A DNA stretch of 64,000 nt from Nitrospirales bacterium (GCA_029261295.1 JAJDBP010000002.1:248001-312000); one strand, 5' to 3'; numbered from the stretch's first letter, positions 1 through 8,777 are shown. The notes: generated by a model from the sequence alone, not told the origin. Translations and numbers: made by a program.

Positions 1-1
1 T

Positions 2-661
2 AAGATTTCCGATTGCTCCCTTTGTCCTCGATTAACAACGTATCGTCGGGAGGTGGCAAAGGAAAAGGTAAAACGCTTCAAGGATTGGGAGTATTGGGGC
101 CGTCCGATCCCGGGGTTCGGTGATTCGCGAGCCAAGTTATATGTTCTTGGTCTTGCTCCAGCAGCTCATGGAGGGAACCGGACAGGACGGGTTTTTACGG
201 GAGATCGAAGCGGGGATTGGCTGTATGAAGCGCTTCATGTCTTTGGCTTTGCCAACCAGGCTGAATCGGTTCATCGCGAGGATGGTTTGATGCTGTGGAA
301 CTGTTATGTGGCTGCCGCTGTGCGGTGTGCACCGCCTGCGAATAAACCGACGAAAGAAGAATTCGAAAGATGCCGTTTCTTTGTGGTCGAAGAATTTGGG
401 CTGTTACGCCACATTCAGGTCGTAGTTGTCCTTGGCAAAATTGCCTTTGATGAGTATTTACGGACCTGCCAGTCCATGGGAAAGACGATCCCTTCTCCGC
501 GTCCAAAGTTCTCACACGGGGCTGAATATCTTTTGCCCTGGCACGTGACGCTTCTTGCCTCGTACCATCCGAGTCAGCAGAATACATTTACGGGAACACT
601 GACTCGGCCCATGTTTCATTCCGTCTTTCGCCGCGCCAAGAACCTGATTGAGCAAGGGTAG
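2..661 (+). CDS. Family-5 uracil-DNA glycosylase (UdgB-like), 5'-truncated by the window edge
   Basis: Removes uracil or deaminated bases from DNA in base excision repair. The N-terminal part carries the family motif GLAPAAHGGNRTGRVFTGD, and the HPS motif of the base-flipping loop is near the C-terminus (HPSQQ). A GTG at 53 could be read as the start, but the frame stays open to base 2 and encodes C-S-L-C-P-R before it. This is the usual N-terminal Cys pair of the 4Fe-4S cluster; the other pair would be AVRC and ERC further on. The gene therefore begins upstream of the window and the GTG is internal. The family assignment is strong; preference for uracil over hypoxanthine cannot be read from sequence. 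Confidence 0.9.
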   Translation, partial: KISDCSLCPRLTTYRREVAKEKVKRFKDWEYWGRPIPGFGDSRAKLYVLGLAPAAHGGNRTGRVFTGDRSGDWLYEALHVFGFANQAESVHREDGLMLWNCYVAAAVRCAPPANKPTKEEFERCRFFVVEEFGLLRHIQVVVVLGKIAFDEYLRTCQSMGKTIPSPRPKFSHGAEYLLPWHVTLLASYHPSQQNTFTGTLTRPMFHSVFRRAKNLIEQG

Positions 662-688
662 TCAGGTGTTGCTGAGCTAATAGGCGCT

Positions 689-1342
689 TTATTTGGTGGC
701 TGACTTCCGTGTTTCCCAATCAGCTAAGAATTTCTTCAACCCAATATCGGTTAACGGATGTTTGACGAGTTGCTGAAAGACGCTATAGGGCATGGTGCAA
801 ATATGTCCACCAAGTAGAGCGGCATCAACCACATGTTGAATATTGCGAACACTGGCTACCAAGACTTGTGTGGGGAAATCATAATTTTCATAGATGGTTA
901 AGATTTGTTCAATGAGATCCATGCCGTCGGCGCTAATATCGTCCAAGCGACCGATAAAGGGAGAAACGCACCAGGCGCCAGCTTTCGCAGCCATAAGGGC
1001 CTGTGTCGCAGAAAAGCAAAGGGTCACATTCACGCGAATGCCTTCACTGGCCATCAGTTTAGTGGCTTTGAGTCCTTCTGGAATGAGCGGAACTTTAACG
1101 ACGATATTTTTATGAATCTTGGCGAGTTCGCGCCCTTCTTTAGCCATGGCGTCGGCTTCGACACTTACGACCTCGGCGCTAATAGGCCCATCAATGAGGC
1201 CACAAATTTCCAAAAGTAGATCTTTGAAATCCCGGCCTTCTTTAGAGACGAGGGATGGATTCGTGGTAATCCCATCGACCATTCCATAGCTCGCAGCTTC
1301 TCGAATTTCGTTGACGTTTCCAGTATCCAAGTATAGTTTCAT
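689..1342 (-). CDS. tal: Transaldolase, short TalC/fructose-6-phosphate aldolase-like type
   Basis: Transfers dihydroxyacetone units between sugar phosphates in the non-oxidative pentose phosphate pathway; cytoplasmic. The protein has 217 residues, typical of the short TalC/MipB-type subfamily. It starts [13 protein letters not shown], contains the GITTNPSL motif and the Schiff-base lysine in IVVKVPL. The frame extends 28 codons upstream, but the ATG at 1342 is chosen because GGGAG lies 7 bases before it and the protein then begins exactly at the first beta strand. It lies close to 6-phosphogluconolactonase (1948-2724), but on the opposite strand. Whether it acts as transaldolase or as fructose-6-phosphate aldolase is not resolved by eye. 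Confidence 0.92.
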   Translation of the reverse strand: MKLYLDTGNVNEIREAASYGMVDGITTNPSLVSKEGRDFKDLLLEICGLIDGPISAEVVSVEADAMAKEGRELAKIHKNIVVKVPLIPEGLKATKLMASEGIRVNVTLCFSATQALMAAKAGAWCVSPFIGRLDDISADGMDLIEQILTIYENYDFPTQVLVASVRNIQHVVDAALLGGHICTMPYSVFQQLVKHPLTDIGLKKFLADWETRKSATK

Positions 1343-1539
1343 AAGAGTCTCCCTTGCTGGTGATATAGACGCGTTAAAGAAAGGATGGTCCATTGTAATC
1401 AACCAAATGATTTTGGACAAATGCATATGGCCATTTAAGAGCCAAATTTAATGGTTTGACTGATCGGTAAACGAGGGCTAGAATTTTTAAGTGGTGTATG
1501 GAGTGTCTTTATAACTGATATTGCGAGAAGGAGGTTCCT

Positions 1540-1851
1540 GTGAATCGACAATATATTTTTGCCATTCTCCTAGGATTAGTGTTCACCGGCTGTGGAGGCA
1601 ATCCGTATTTAGATGCCTCACTCGATCCTGCGAAATTTGAGGGAAAGGACCAAGCTTGGTTTGAAGAGAACTGGGGGAAGCCCAATGGGAAATCTGCCCG
1701 ATTTTTTGGAGGGGAAACGTGGATGTATTCCCGAATTGCGGGTGGAGGAACCCACTTCCCATTTTTTAATTTTACCCCCAATCAATGCCAAATCACGCTA
1801 GATTTTGACAAAGAAGGAAAACTCGATGATCACGACTATACCGATTGTTGA
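1540..1851 (+). CDS. Small predicted lipoprotein
   Basis: This 103-residue protein has a short basic N-terminus, a hydrophobic stretch and a lipobox (VFTGC) with the modifiable Cys near residue 18. It is probably a membrane-anchored, periplasm-facing lipoprotein. The mature part contains WFEENWGKP, the kind of segment seen in SmpA/BamE-like small lipoproteins, and two further cysteines (NQC and the terminal Cys) that could form a disulfide. The start is GTG at 1540, supported by AAGGAGG five bases upstream. It is a single gene between divergent neighbours. The function is not known; the BamE-like fold is only a guess. Confidence 0.8.
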   Translation: MNRQYIFAILLGLVFTGCGGNPYLDASLDPAKFEGKDQAWFEENWGKPNGKSARFFGGETWMYSRIAGGGTHFPFFNFTPNQCQITLDFDKEGKLDDHDYTDC

Positions 1852-1947
1852 AACACTATAAAATAGGTCTGTCCGTTGGTCATGAATCTTTCTTGATGAG
1901 GGTATGAATAATTCCATTTTGATATTCCTTAGGACTAGGGCCTCGTT

Positions 1948-2724
1948 GTGTCGCGGCGAATAGTTGTTTGTCCCACGAAGGAAGTCCTATTTGAGGCCGC
2001 TGCTCAATATGTTGTTCAGTCAATTATTCCTCCTTCTGACCCTGCCTCATTCTTTTCCCTTGCCCTTTCCGGAGGGTCTACACCTCGAGGGTTGTTTAAT
2101 CTATTAACGGCTGATTGCCTTCGTTCGCGGGTAGATTGGTCATCCCTTCGGTTTTTCTGGGGAGATGAACGTCCAGTGGCCCCAGACCATGCCGACAGCA
2201 ATTTTCTCATGGCCAAGGAATATCTTTTAGATCCTCTTCATATTTCTTCCAATCAGGTGTTTCGCATAGAGGGAGAACGTCCGCCACAGGAAGCTGCAGC
2301 TCATTACCAAAGTGTGTTGCAGGAGGCCTTTTTACTTGGGGCGACGGAAATCCCACGATTTAACTTGATGCTTCTAGGGATGGGGCCTGACGCCCATACC
2401 GCTTCCTTATTCCCGGGAACAGCAGTGTTAGAGGATGAAACTCATTTGGTTGACGCTCCTTGGGTGGAAAAATTTCAGACTCACCGTCTCACCTTGACTC
2501 CTATGGTTTTCAATGCCGCACAAAAAATCGTATTTGTGGTAAGTGGGTTAGACAAAGCACAGGCTGTAGAAATGGTGTTAGAAGGGCCATATCTTCCTCA
2601 CCAATATCCTGCGCAACTCATTCGTCCCGCCCAGGGAGAAATGGTCTGGTTGCTGGATCAAGACGCGGCCAGTCTACTGAAAAAGACCTCAGTTGAGGTA
2701 TGGAAGAAAGAAGAAGGGGAGTGA
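1948..2724 (+). CDS. pgl: 6-phosphogluconolactonase
   Basis: Hydrolyses 6-phosphogluconolactone in the oxidative pentose phosphate pathway (DevB/SOL family). Length is 258 residues. The family signatures are clear: LALSGGSTPRGLF near residue 42, FFWGDERPVAPDHADSNF near residue 69, and LLGMGPDAHTASLFPG near residue 142. The start is a GTG at 1948 with only a weak ribosome binding site, and no better in-frame start precedes the conserved region. The next gene begins one base after its stop, so the two are likely co-transcribed. Confidence 0.93.
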   Translation: MSRRIVVCPTKEVLFEAAAQYVVQSIIPPSDPASFFSLALSGGSTPRGLFNLLTADCLRSRVDWSSLRFFWGDERPVAPDHADSNFLMAKEYLLDPLHISSNQVFRIEGERPPQEAAAHYQSVLQEAFLLGATEIPRFNLMLLGMGPDAHTASLFPGTAVLEDETHLVDAPWVEKFQTHRLTLTPMVFNAAQKIVFVVSGLDKAQAVEMVLEGPYLPHQYPAQLIRPAQGEMVWLLDQDAASLLKKTSVEVWKKEEGE

Positions 2725-2725
2725 T

Positions 2726-3121
2726 GTGACGACAATCAAAGCTCCAGCTGCATTTGTTCAGGCGCTTCATAAACAACCGGTCCGATGTGAAGGCGTTAAT
2801 TGTTCAAGTATTGTGGAGGTCACAGATATTTCTCAAAGGGTGGATCAAGTAAAAAGTTTTCAGTTGCAATGTGCTTCTTGTTTTTGGGGAAAGGTTATTA
2901 CTGGATCTCTTCAAATTGATCCACCTTGGGATGAGGGATCGTTAATGGAGATCACGGAAGAGCATTTGTTGCATATGGAACCTGTGTGTCCTTATGACTT
3001 AGCACCAGTTCAATTCGAGTCTTTACCTAACCCTCGTCGTCGTGCCAGATACAGAATGACCTGCTGGTATTGTGGGCGACAAGAAGAATTAGATTGGCCA
3101 CCAGAAGAGGCAAAGCGGTAA
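2726..3121 (+). CDS. Cysteine-rich protein of unknown function, possible zinc-binding protein
   Basis: This 131-residue protein is not recognised. It contains several cysteine pairs: C-x4-C near the N-terminus (CEGVNC), C-x2-C at CASC, a single Cys at VCPYD and C-x2-C at CWYC. The spacing suggests one or two zinc-ribbon-like knuckles. No signal peptide is visible, so it is probably cytoplasmic. A TTG at 2693 would overlap pgl by 32 bases, but the GTG at 2726 has AAGGGGAG six bases upstream and starts just after the pgl stop, so it is preferred. Its position suggests translation coupled to pgl. Confidence 0.7.
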   Translation: MTTIKAPAAFVQALHKQPVRCEGVNCSSIVEVTDISQRVDQVKSFQLQCASCFWGKVITGSLQIDPPWDEGSLMEITEEHLLHMEPVCPYDLAPVQFESLPNPRRRARYRMTCWYCGRQEELDWPPEEAKR

Positions 3122-3219
3122 AGTGTAGGCTCCTTAGAGAGGTTTGAGTTCGTTTCACTATGGTCTTGTCTCTGATGGTCTATCTTCCTCTGAGGGAGGA
3201 GATGCTTTAGTGCCCTAGA

Positions 3220-3978
3220 ATGAAAAAAATAAAAAAGAAAAAGTCTGGTACTCAGGCGTTGCCGGCCTTCCTTATCGGCTGGACACATGGGGAGCCTCCG
3301 CCTCCAGGATATCTAGGTGCTTGGTTTGACAAACTTTACGGGGGGCCATTAGCGATTCGGTTTCTTTCAGCCAATGGGCATAACCATTTTGAGGCGGCGC
3401 ATACGAATTGGAAGGCGCAAGTGCAATTAGTGCCGTCGAAGGAGGTTGTCGCTCAATGGAAAGGAAGATTGCAGTGGGAGCATCGGCATCTAGCGCAAGT
3501 TTTCGCCGTGCCAAAACCCCAGGTGGATCGCCAGGATGAAGTACTTCATCTCGCTCGAATAGCTAGAGGGCTCACTTTGCTTTTGGAAGGGACGGCCTAT
3601 GATGTAGCCGCCGGGATCTATCAAAATCCCTCGGATTGGAATGATCGAGATTTAGCTGTATTTCAAATTGAGGATCATGTGCAAGTGGAACAGCAGGAGC
3701 AAATGTCGCATATGCGAATGTGGTTGCACACAAGGGGACTCAGCAAATTTGGATTAGATGAAGTGGAAAGCTTTCACCCGATCGGGGTATCAGGAAATGA
3801 CTGGGAAGCCATGCTTTATGACGTTGCAGGGCATTTGCTGAGAAACGGGAAAAACCCCAAAGTTGGTGAGCAAATACCATTTGGTAGAGAAACAGGGGAG
3901 CAAGTAGAGGTTGTTCGCCATCGAACGGATCCTCTCTATGGAATCCCATTAGCTTTTCGGGAAGTTCGAAAAACGTAA
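3220..3978 (+). CDS. Conserved-looking hypothetical protein, possibly DUF4261-like
   Basis: This 252-residue cytoplasmic protein begins with a very basic tail (MKKIKKKK). The C-terminal part (MWLHTRGLSKFGLDEVESF followed by a hydrophobic helix) resembles DUF4261-type proteins, but I cannot verify this. The start is the first ATG after an in-frame TAG. The purine-rich GAGGGAGGA lies about 18 bases upstream, farther than usual. It follows pgl and the Cys-rich gene on the same strand and may share their transcript. No function is proposed. Confidence 0.7.
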   Translation: MKKIKKKKSGTQALPAFLIGWTHGEPPPPGYLGAWFDKLYGGPLAIRFLSANGHNHFEAAHTNWKAQVQLVPSKEVVAQWKGRLQWEHRHLAQVFAVPKPQVDRQDEVLHLARIARGLTLLLEGTAYDVAAGIYQNPSDWNDRDLAVFQIEDHVQVEQQEQMSHMRMWLHTRGLSKFGLDEVESFHPIGVSGNDWEAMLYDVAGHLLRNGKNPKVGEQIPFGRETGEQVEVVRHRTDPLYGIPLAFREVRKT

Positions 3979-4016
3979 AGACCGAAGTATAAAAATAGAT
4001 AATTCAGTGAGACTGG

Positions 4017-4559
4017 CTACCGAGGAGCTGCAACGACTGTAATACGGGTTTTAGCTCCAGGTACAAGTTGTTGGTCGCAAGGCTTCAGGTTTGTCTCAAT
4101 GGCAAGATGGGGAGTATATCCTGGCTGAGTCATGAGGTGTTGGGTTAGTTCATCCGCGGAACCCATGGGTTTTGGCATTCGGTAGATATACGTTAACCCC
4201 TGGTCATTTATTTGATGCCAACCCCTTCCTAGTGCATTCTGGTAAAAGGCAACAATGGTTTTGGGAGAGTCCGGGCTGAGGAGCACAGCTGAGGGAAATG
4301 TTTGATAATTCTTCCCTTTAATGTGAGCTGTCCCGCTTGGGATCGCACTAGCCAATTTTGCCTGAGGGTAGGGTGGAACCATAAAAAAGTTTGCAGGTGG
4401 GGTCCAGCTTTTGAGAAATGATTCGTGCAAAGTGGTCAATTGGCATTTTGGGTTTTGTCGTACAGTTGAAAAATCTGCGAGAGGGGCATAGGGACCGGCT
4501 TGAGCCCAGCTTGGTATAAATAGAAGCCCTAGTATGTATAAAAAACAAAATTTCTTCAT
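4017..4559 (-). CDS. Secreted hypothetical protein
   Basis: This 180-residue protein has a classical signal peptide (MKKFCFLYILGLLFIPSWAQA, cleavage after AQA), so it should be periplasmic or secreted. The frame extends 18 codons further, but the ATG at 4559 is preceded by AAGGAG at good spacing and begins the signal peptide. The mature part has two cysteines (KCQL and KPCD) that may pair. It contains a segment (SPKTIVAFYQNALGRGWH) of the kind seen in small periplasmic proteins with a conserved FY..L...GW pattern. Function unknown. Confidence 0.75.
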   Translation of the reverse strand: MKKFCFLYILGLLFIPSWAQAGPYAPLADFSTVRQNPKCQLTTLHESFLKSWTPPANFFMVPPYPQAKLASAIPSGTAHIKGKNYQTFPSAVLLSPDSPKTIVAFYQNALGRGWHQINDQGLTYIYRMPKPMGSADELTQHLMTQPGYTPHLAIETNLKPCDQQLVPGAKTRITVVAAPR

Positions 4560-4660
4560 GGACAAACTCCTTACTCTTAATGGCAGAACTGATTCCGATG
4601 AAGAAAGTATCATTGCGAAAGTTTGTGCGGGCAGTCAACCAGCAGGCATGGGAAAAATTA

Positions 4661-5599
4661 TTATGAAATTGTTGGGGTTTTCCCAGGGTTTTTATTGATC
4701 ACATTCATGGCCAGAGCAATCATTGACCCGACATCTGAAACGGATGCCGGGAGTACCAGTGTATTGCTGGCTTTGGCCAATTCTCCAAATTCCCCAATAT
4801 ATTGTTCGGCTACACGAAGTTGTACGGCCTCGTAGCCGCCAGGGTCTTGAATGGCCTCGGCCACTTTCCTAATCCCTTCTGATGTAGCGGTCGCAATAGC
4901 TAAAATGGCGGAGGCTTCCCCTTCGGCTTCATTAATCTGTTGTTGCCGTTTGGCTTCTGAGGCTTTAATGACCTGTTGTTTTTCCCCTTCAGCTTCATTA
5001 ATCGCAGCATCCCGTTGACCCTCTGATGTGAGCACAACTGCACGCTTTTCTCTTTCAGCCCGCATCTGTTTTTCCATGGCGTTTACCACGTCTTGGGGGG
5101 GGTTGATATTTTTTATTTCATAACGCATGACCTTGACTCCCCAAGGCGATGAGGCTTTGTCTAATTCATTGACCACGGAAACATTTATCGTTCCTCGTTC
5201 CTCGAAGGTTCGGTCCAAATCAATTTTTCCAATTTCGCTCCGCAATGTGGTTTGAGCGAGTTGAGAAATCGCGAAGCGGAAATCCGTAATGCCATACGAG
5301 GCACGTTCCGCATCCAAGACTTTGATGTAGAGCACGCCATCAACTCCGACCTGTACATTGTCTCGCGTGATACAAATTTGTTCAGGGACATCCACCGCGA
5401 GTTCCTTCAACGAATGTCGATATCGGATCACATCAATAAATGGGACGAGTATATGAAGGCCGGCGTTGTGAGTGGATGAATATTTCCCTAATCGTTCCAC
5501 CACGTAGGCACTTTGTTGGGGGACCACCACGGCTGTTTTTTTCAAGATCAGTAAGGCCAGAGCAGCAAAGACCAGTGTGGCTAATAATTCACCCGACAT
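4661..5599 (-). CDS. SPFH/Band-7 (stomatin-like, QmcA-type) membrane protein
   Basis: A membrane scaffold of the stomatin/prohibitin superfamily with 312 residues. One N-terminal transmembrane helix (residues about 4-22) is followed by the Band-7 domain (VVVPQQSAYVVERLGKY to about residue 190). A long charged Ala/Glu-rich coiled coil carries repeated INEAEGE segments, followed by a short C-terminal tail. The start at 5599 has AGGAGG upstream. It overlaps the upstream nfeD-like gene by 11 bases, the usual SPFH-NfeD pairing, which implies joint action in membrane quality control or microdomain organisation. Confidence 0.93.
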   Translation of the reverse strand: MSGELLATLVFAALALLILKKTAVVVPQQSAYVVERLGKYSSTHNAGLHILVPFIDVIRYRHSLKELAVDVPEQICITRDNVQVGVDGVLYIKVLDAERASYGITDFRFAISQLAQTTLRSEIGKIDLDRTFEERGTINVSVVNELDKASSPWGVKVMRYEIKNINPPQDVVNAMEKQMRAEREKRAVVLTSEGQRDAAINEAEGEKQQVIKASEAKRQQQINEAEGEASAILAIATATSEGIRKVAEAIQDPGGYEAVQLRVAEQYIGEFGELAKASNTLVLPASVSDVGSMIALAMNVINKNPGKTPTIS

Positions 5600-6062
5600 G
5601 TTCGTCCTCCTGTGTGAGGGATTCTGCTTGAATCCATAGAGTCAGTCCATCCACCCGCACAATTTTGGCAATGGACTCCTTTGCTAGGAGGTATTTCCCA
5701 GCATTCCGTGCATTCCAGGTGGATCCACGTAGTTCAACTTTCCCAAGAGCCTGGGGTTCAAGAGGCTCTAGCACTTTCGCAATTTCTCCGATCATGGTGT
5801 CCACGTCAGGCTCATCTTTCCCATCGATGCTCCTTTTTGTTTGCAAGGGTTTTTTCATGACCAGAAGAGATATGATTCCTAAAATGGCGAAGAGGAACCA
5901 TTGGAGCCAGGCTACTTCCACTAAGCCAGACCAGGTAAGGCTACTGACGATTAAGGCAGCCATTCCAAAGAAAAGGAAATAGAAATTCCCCAACCCACCT
6001 AGGGTAAGAATTTCGACTCCGATGAGACCAAACCCTAAAATCGCCCAATGCCACCAAAGCAT
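5589..6062 (-). CDS. NfeD-family membrane protein
   Basis: Partner of the SPFH protein encoded just downstream. It has 157 residues: two to three hydrophobic helices in the first 70 residues (MLWWHWAILGFGLIGVEIL and later WFLFAILGIISLLVM) and a C-terminal OB-fold-like domain (IGEIAKVLEPL to WIQAESL). It lacks the N-terminal ClpP-like protease domain of long NfeD, so it is the short (NfeD1b-like) type. AAGGAG lies about 11 bases before the ATG. Overlap with the next gene indicates an operon. Confidence 0.88.
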   Translation of the reverse strand: MLWWHWAILGFGLIGVEILTLGGLGNFYFLFFGMAALIVSSLTWSGLVEVAWLQWFLFAILGIISLLVMKKPLQTKRSIDGKDEPDVDTMIGEIAKVLEPLEPQALGKVELRGSTWNARNAGKYLLAKESIAKIVRVDGLTLWIQAESLTQEDEHVG

Positions 6063-6658
6063 GGGGGGGATACTCCTTTGTAGTGTAGGTATTGCATGCG
6101 GTTATGTGCTGTTAGTAATGGTATCGGTTGATTAGAAGGGAAAACTAAGGAAAATTCCCCCCTGGGGTAAAACTCCCCATAGAAAATGATTTGTCTATTA
6201 AATGTAGCATATTTTTGTAGAAAATTCTTAATTTCCTTGATGAATCCAATGGAACGTGAGAGTCCAAGCCCCTTTTGCTGACGGCCAGATTATCTTGAGA
6301 TGAGAAGGAAAAGAGGCCTATTCACCTTTGGAAATGAGGGGTAGGTCTACATTCCAATAGACCGAGAAGCACTTATCTTTTCTGGTTGGACCCTAATAGC
6401 TAGGACAGGGTTGGTTGCTCTAAACCTAGAAGTATAAAGTTGAACAATTCCTAGGAATTGACGGTTTCTGCTCCAAAGCTGTCTGAAATGGGAGAAAGGG
6501 AATGAGGAGTTATAGTGAGTCAGGTAGGTTTGGTGTTTTCTGTAGGAGTATCTTGGCGGGTCCTCGTCCTTAATATTAAGAATCCGGGCTTAAGCTTTGT
6601 CAAGGATTATTGGGTGGTGCCGATTTGTAATAAGAGTTGTCATAAGAGGTAAGGCGCC
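6063..6658. other. Intergenic region between divergent genes
   Basis: About 600 bases with no convincing gene. The short frames here lack ribosome binding sites and are interrupted. It must hold the promoters for the nfeD/SPFH pair (leftward) and the TerB-like gene (rightward), but no clear element was recognised. A small inverted repeat (GGTCTA/TAGACC near 6342-6363) is probably chance. Confidence 0.5.
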
Positions 6659-7192
6659 ATGCACATCATTCTTGGTTTACTTGGCACGATTGTGTCAATT
6701 CTCATTTTATTCAGCCGACTTGCAGATGCTGGAATTGATCTCGGTGGGCTCAACCCCTTTTTGTGGTATCGCCGACGAAAATGGCGAAAAACGTGCCAAG
6801 GAAATCCTCTGTTTACCATTACCAGTCCCATGGATGCGACAGCCATATTGATGGTGGCAGTCGTAAAGGCCGATGGGGATATGACGAAAGAAGATAAGAG
6901 CAATCTTCTCAGTATTTTTGAAACTGACTTCAATCTTACAAATAAAGAAGCTGCAGGTCTTTTGGTCTCGAGTGTGTATTTATTAAGAGATGGGGCTGAA
7001 TTGCGACGGAAAGTATCTAAGTTTCTCGAGCCGAGCCGAGGAAGTTTTTCTGAAGAACAAGCCCAGTCCGCGATGACTCTTATTTCGTGTGCTGCCGGTT
7101 TGCCTGAAGAGAGACACGAAAATGCCACGGAGCTCCTAGAGCAAGTGGAAATGCTCCTTGCCCCGAAACCAGTAATGCAAAATGTATGGTGA
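6659..7192 (+). CDS. TerB-like protein with N-terminal membrane helix
   Basis: This 177-residue protein has an N-terminal hydrophobic helix (MHIILGLLGTIVSILILF) that anchors it to the inner membrane. A basic linker (WYRRRKWRK) follows, then an all-helical TerB/tellurite-resistance-type domain (residues about 58-165). The recognisable part is ILMVAVVKADGDMTKEDKS, the acidic helix-turn motif of TerB-like domains. AGAGGTAAGG stands upstream of the ATG. TerB-like domains are common in stress and membrane-associated systems; a metal or tellurite role is not implied here. Confidence 0.75.
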   Translation: MHIILGLLGTIVSILILFSRLADAGIDLGGLNPFLWYRRRKWRKTCQGNPLFTITSPMDATAILMVAVVKADGDMTKEDKSNLLSIFETDFNLTNKEAAGLLVSSVYLLRDGAELRRKVSKFLEPSRGSFSEEQAQSAMTLISCAAGLPEERHENATELLEQVEMLLAPKPVMQNVW

Positions 7193-7245
7193 TGTAGGAG
7201 GGGGCAAGGTCGGCGAATTCGTACGGCTTGTGGGGGCTGGGAATG

Positions 7246-7902
7246 TCAATTTTCTTTGGCGAGACATTGTTCAATTAAAGGTTGTAGGTTTTCTGTTTGC
7301 CCAAAGGAAACATCTTGGACATGGCCCTTTCGGTCAAATAGGATTGATGAAGGTGTGCCACGAAGAGCAAAGCGTTCAAAGGTCTCGGCTTTCATAGACT
7401 TCTGTCCCAAATAAGCCCTGACTTGGTTTGACGCGGTGTGTTTTTTATCTGCTGGTAATACATCAAATCCTGGAATTATTTCACGAGCGTAATTCAGCGT
7501 TCTTTCTTCTGTGACAGGTTCGGTGTCTGGCGCCACAGGATCCCTTCCTACCGGGAATGGTAGTCGCCAAGCAAGCTTGCCCTCAGGCAACATTCCTTGT
7601 CGGGTTAAAGCTTGCTGTGTTTCCCCAATGACTTCGCCGTTTTCCACCAATCGTCGTAAGTTCCCTATTGTGTTTTTATCGTAATCTTCAAATGCGGTTG
7701 CAAGTCCAATGACCACCAAGCCGTCATTTTGAAAAGTTTCATAGAAGTGAATAGCCTCCGGTAAGGCATAAAGGAAGCATCCCGGGCAGTTCACCTGAAA
7801 CACTTCGACTAAAACCACCGAGCCGATAAGGGTCTCTAGCGTTAGAGGGCCACCTTGTACCCATGTTTCAACTGTAATGTCAGATAAGGAATGGTGTTTC
7901 AT
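7246..7902 (-). CDS. Thioredoxin-fold (AhpC/TlpA-like) protein with CPGC motif
   Basis: This 218-residue protein has a thioredoxin-fold core (VVLVEVFQVNCPGCFLYALP) in which Cys-Pro-Gly-Cys occupies the active-site position near residue 39. The cis-Pro loop equivalent is RGTPSSILFDRKG near residue 183. No signal peptide is seen, so it is probably cytoplasmic. A long insert (about residues 75-165) between the redox motif and the cis-Pro strand is unusual for simple thioredoxins. The ATG at 7902 is the only plausible start, yet a strong hairpin ends six bases before it and no Shine-Dalgarno sequence is visible. Likely a thiol-disulfide oxidoreductase or peroxiredoxin-like protein; substrate unknown. 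Confidence 0.8.
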   Translation of the reverse strand: MKHHSLSDITVETWVQGGPLTLETLIGSVVLVEVFQVNCPGCFLYALPEAIHFYETFQNDGLVVIGLATAFEDYDKNTIGNLRRLVENGEVIGETQQALTRQGMLPEGKLAWRLPFPVGRDPVAPDTEPVTEERTLNYAREIIPGFDVLPADKKHTASNQVRAYLGQKSMKAETFERFALRGTPSSILFDRKGHVQDVSFGQTENLQPLIEQCLAKEN

Positions 7903-7909
7903 CGTGGAA

Positions 7910-7949
7910 AAAAAAGGTCGTTAGCACGTTTGCACTAACGACCTTTTTT
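7910..7949 (-). terminator. Rho-independent terminator after tusA
   Basis: A-rich and T-rich tracts flank a perfect inverted repeat. The stem GGTCGTTAG pairs with CTAACGACC across a ten-base loop, with six A upstream and six T downstream, so it can work on both strands. It lies 20 bases after the tusA stop and ends the dsrE-tusA transcript. Its left arm nearly touches the start codon of the thioredoxin-fold gene. Confidence 0.85.
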
Positions 7950-7969
7950 ATAATCTTTGAATATCTTTT

Positions 7970-8212
7970 TCAAGATTTTTTGACGTAGGCTTTGTAGATG
8001 GTTTTTTCGTCTCCAGGTTCTTCTTCGAGCCCGACCCACCCATGGCCAGTGGTTTCACACCAGGCGGGCATATCTTTTTTTATTCCCTCATCATCTGAGG
8101 CGACCTCTAGGACTTGGCCAGGGACGAGTTCTTTGATTTTCTTCGAGGTCAGAATAATGGGCATGGGACAGAAATATCCAAGCGTATCGAGTTTGACATC
8201 AGCTGGTATCAT
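7970..8212 (-). CDS. tusA: TusA-family sulfur carrier protein
   Basis: An 80-residue sulfurtransferase of the TusA/SirA family. The family hallmark Cys-Pro-x-Pro is present in LGYFCPMPIILTSKKIKEL near residue 14, where the Cys carries a persulfide. The upstream frame is longer, but the ATG at 8212 has GAAGGA at good spacing and gives the normal family length. It follows the dsrE-like gene with a 34-base gap. Pairing with DsrE suggests cytoplasmic sulfur trafficking (thiosulfate, persulfide or sulfur-oxidation metabolism) rather than tRNA thiolation, but this is inference from context. Confidence 0.92.
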   Translation of the reverse strand: MIPADVKLDTLGYFCPMPIILTSKKIKELVPGQVLEVASDDEGIKKDMPAWCETTGHGWVGLEEEPGDEKTIYKAYVKKS

Positions 8213-8246
8213 GGTGAGTCCTTCTCTCTTTGATTCTAGGGTTCGA

Positions 8247-8777
8247 TTAAATAAATAAGTTGACCGATCCATGGCGGGCTTCCGCCAGATAGGTGCTGAC
8301 GCCAGCGAGTTCGTCCACACCATCAATCAGGGAATCTTTTGGTATGCCCAACATCCCTAACGTGGTGGTGCAGGCGATCAGTTTCACATCAAGGTCTTGA
8401 GCGGTTTCTAAAAGTTCGGCAATGCCGGGCATGCGGTTGTTGTGCATGACCTTCTTCATCATGGTGGACCCGAGTCCTCCGAAATGGAACCGAGACAGAG
8501 GCAAATTGTTCGCTCCACCTTTATTGATCCACCCAAAGGCTTTGCGCATCCAATCTTTGGCCGAGCTGGTCGATTCGGGTTTGCGAATGATATTCAACCC
8601 CCAAAAGGTAAAAAACATGGTCACCTTCATGCCCATGGCAGCGGCGCCGGTAGCAATGATAAAGGCGGCCATCGCTTTATCCATGTCCCCGCTGAGGCAG
8701 ACAATAGTGACACTCTCTGGTTTTTTCTCTTTTAAATCTGCGAGGGCTGCAGTTGGTTCAATTTGCGTTGCATTCAT
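8247..8777 (-). CDS. DsrE/DsrF-like (DsrE2-type) sulfur-transfer protein
   Basis: This 176-residue protein of the DsrE/DsrF/DrsH-like family has the core VTIVCLSGDMDKAMAAFIIATGAAAMGMKVTMFFTFWG (two overlapping parts of the Rossmann-like fold). A conserved Cys sits in VKLIACTTTLGMLGI near residue 139, the probable persulfide carrier. The frame can start at a GTG (8786), but the ATG at 8777 is better placed after AAAGGTGA. It is the first gene of the dsrE-tusA pair. The combination is common in sulfur-metabolising bacteria. Confidence 0.88.
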   Translation of the reverse strand: MNATQIEPTAALADLKEKKPESVTIVCLSGDMDKAMAAFIIATGAAAMGMKVTMFFTFWGLNIIRKPESTSSAKDWMRKAFGWINKGGANNLPLSRFHFGGLGSTMMKKVMHNNRMPGIAELLETAQDLDVKLIACTTTLGMLGIPKDSLIDGVDELAGVSTYLAEARHGSVNLFI

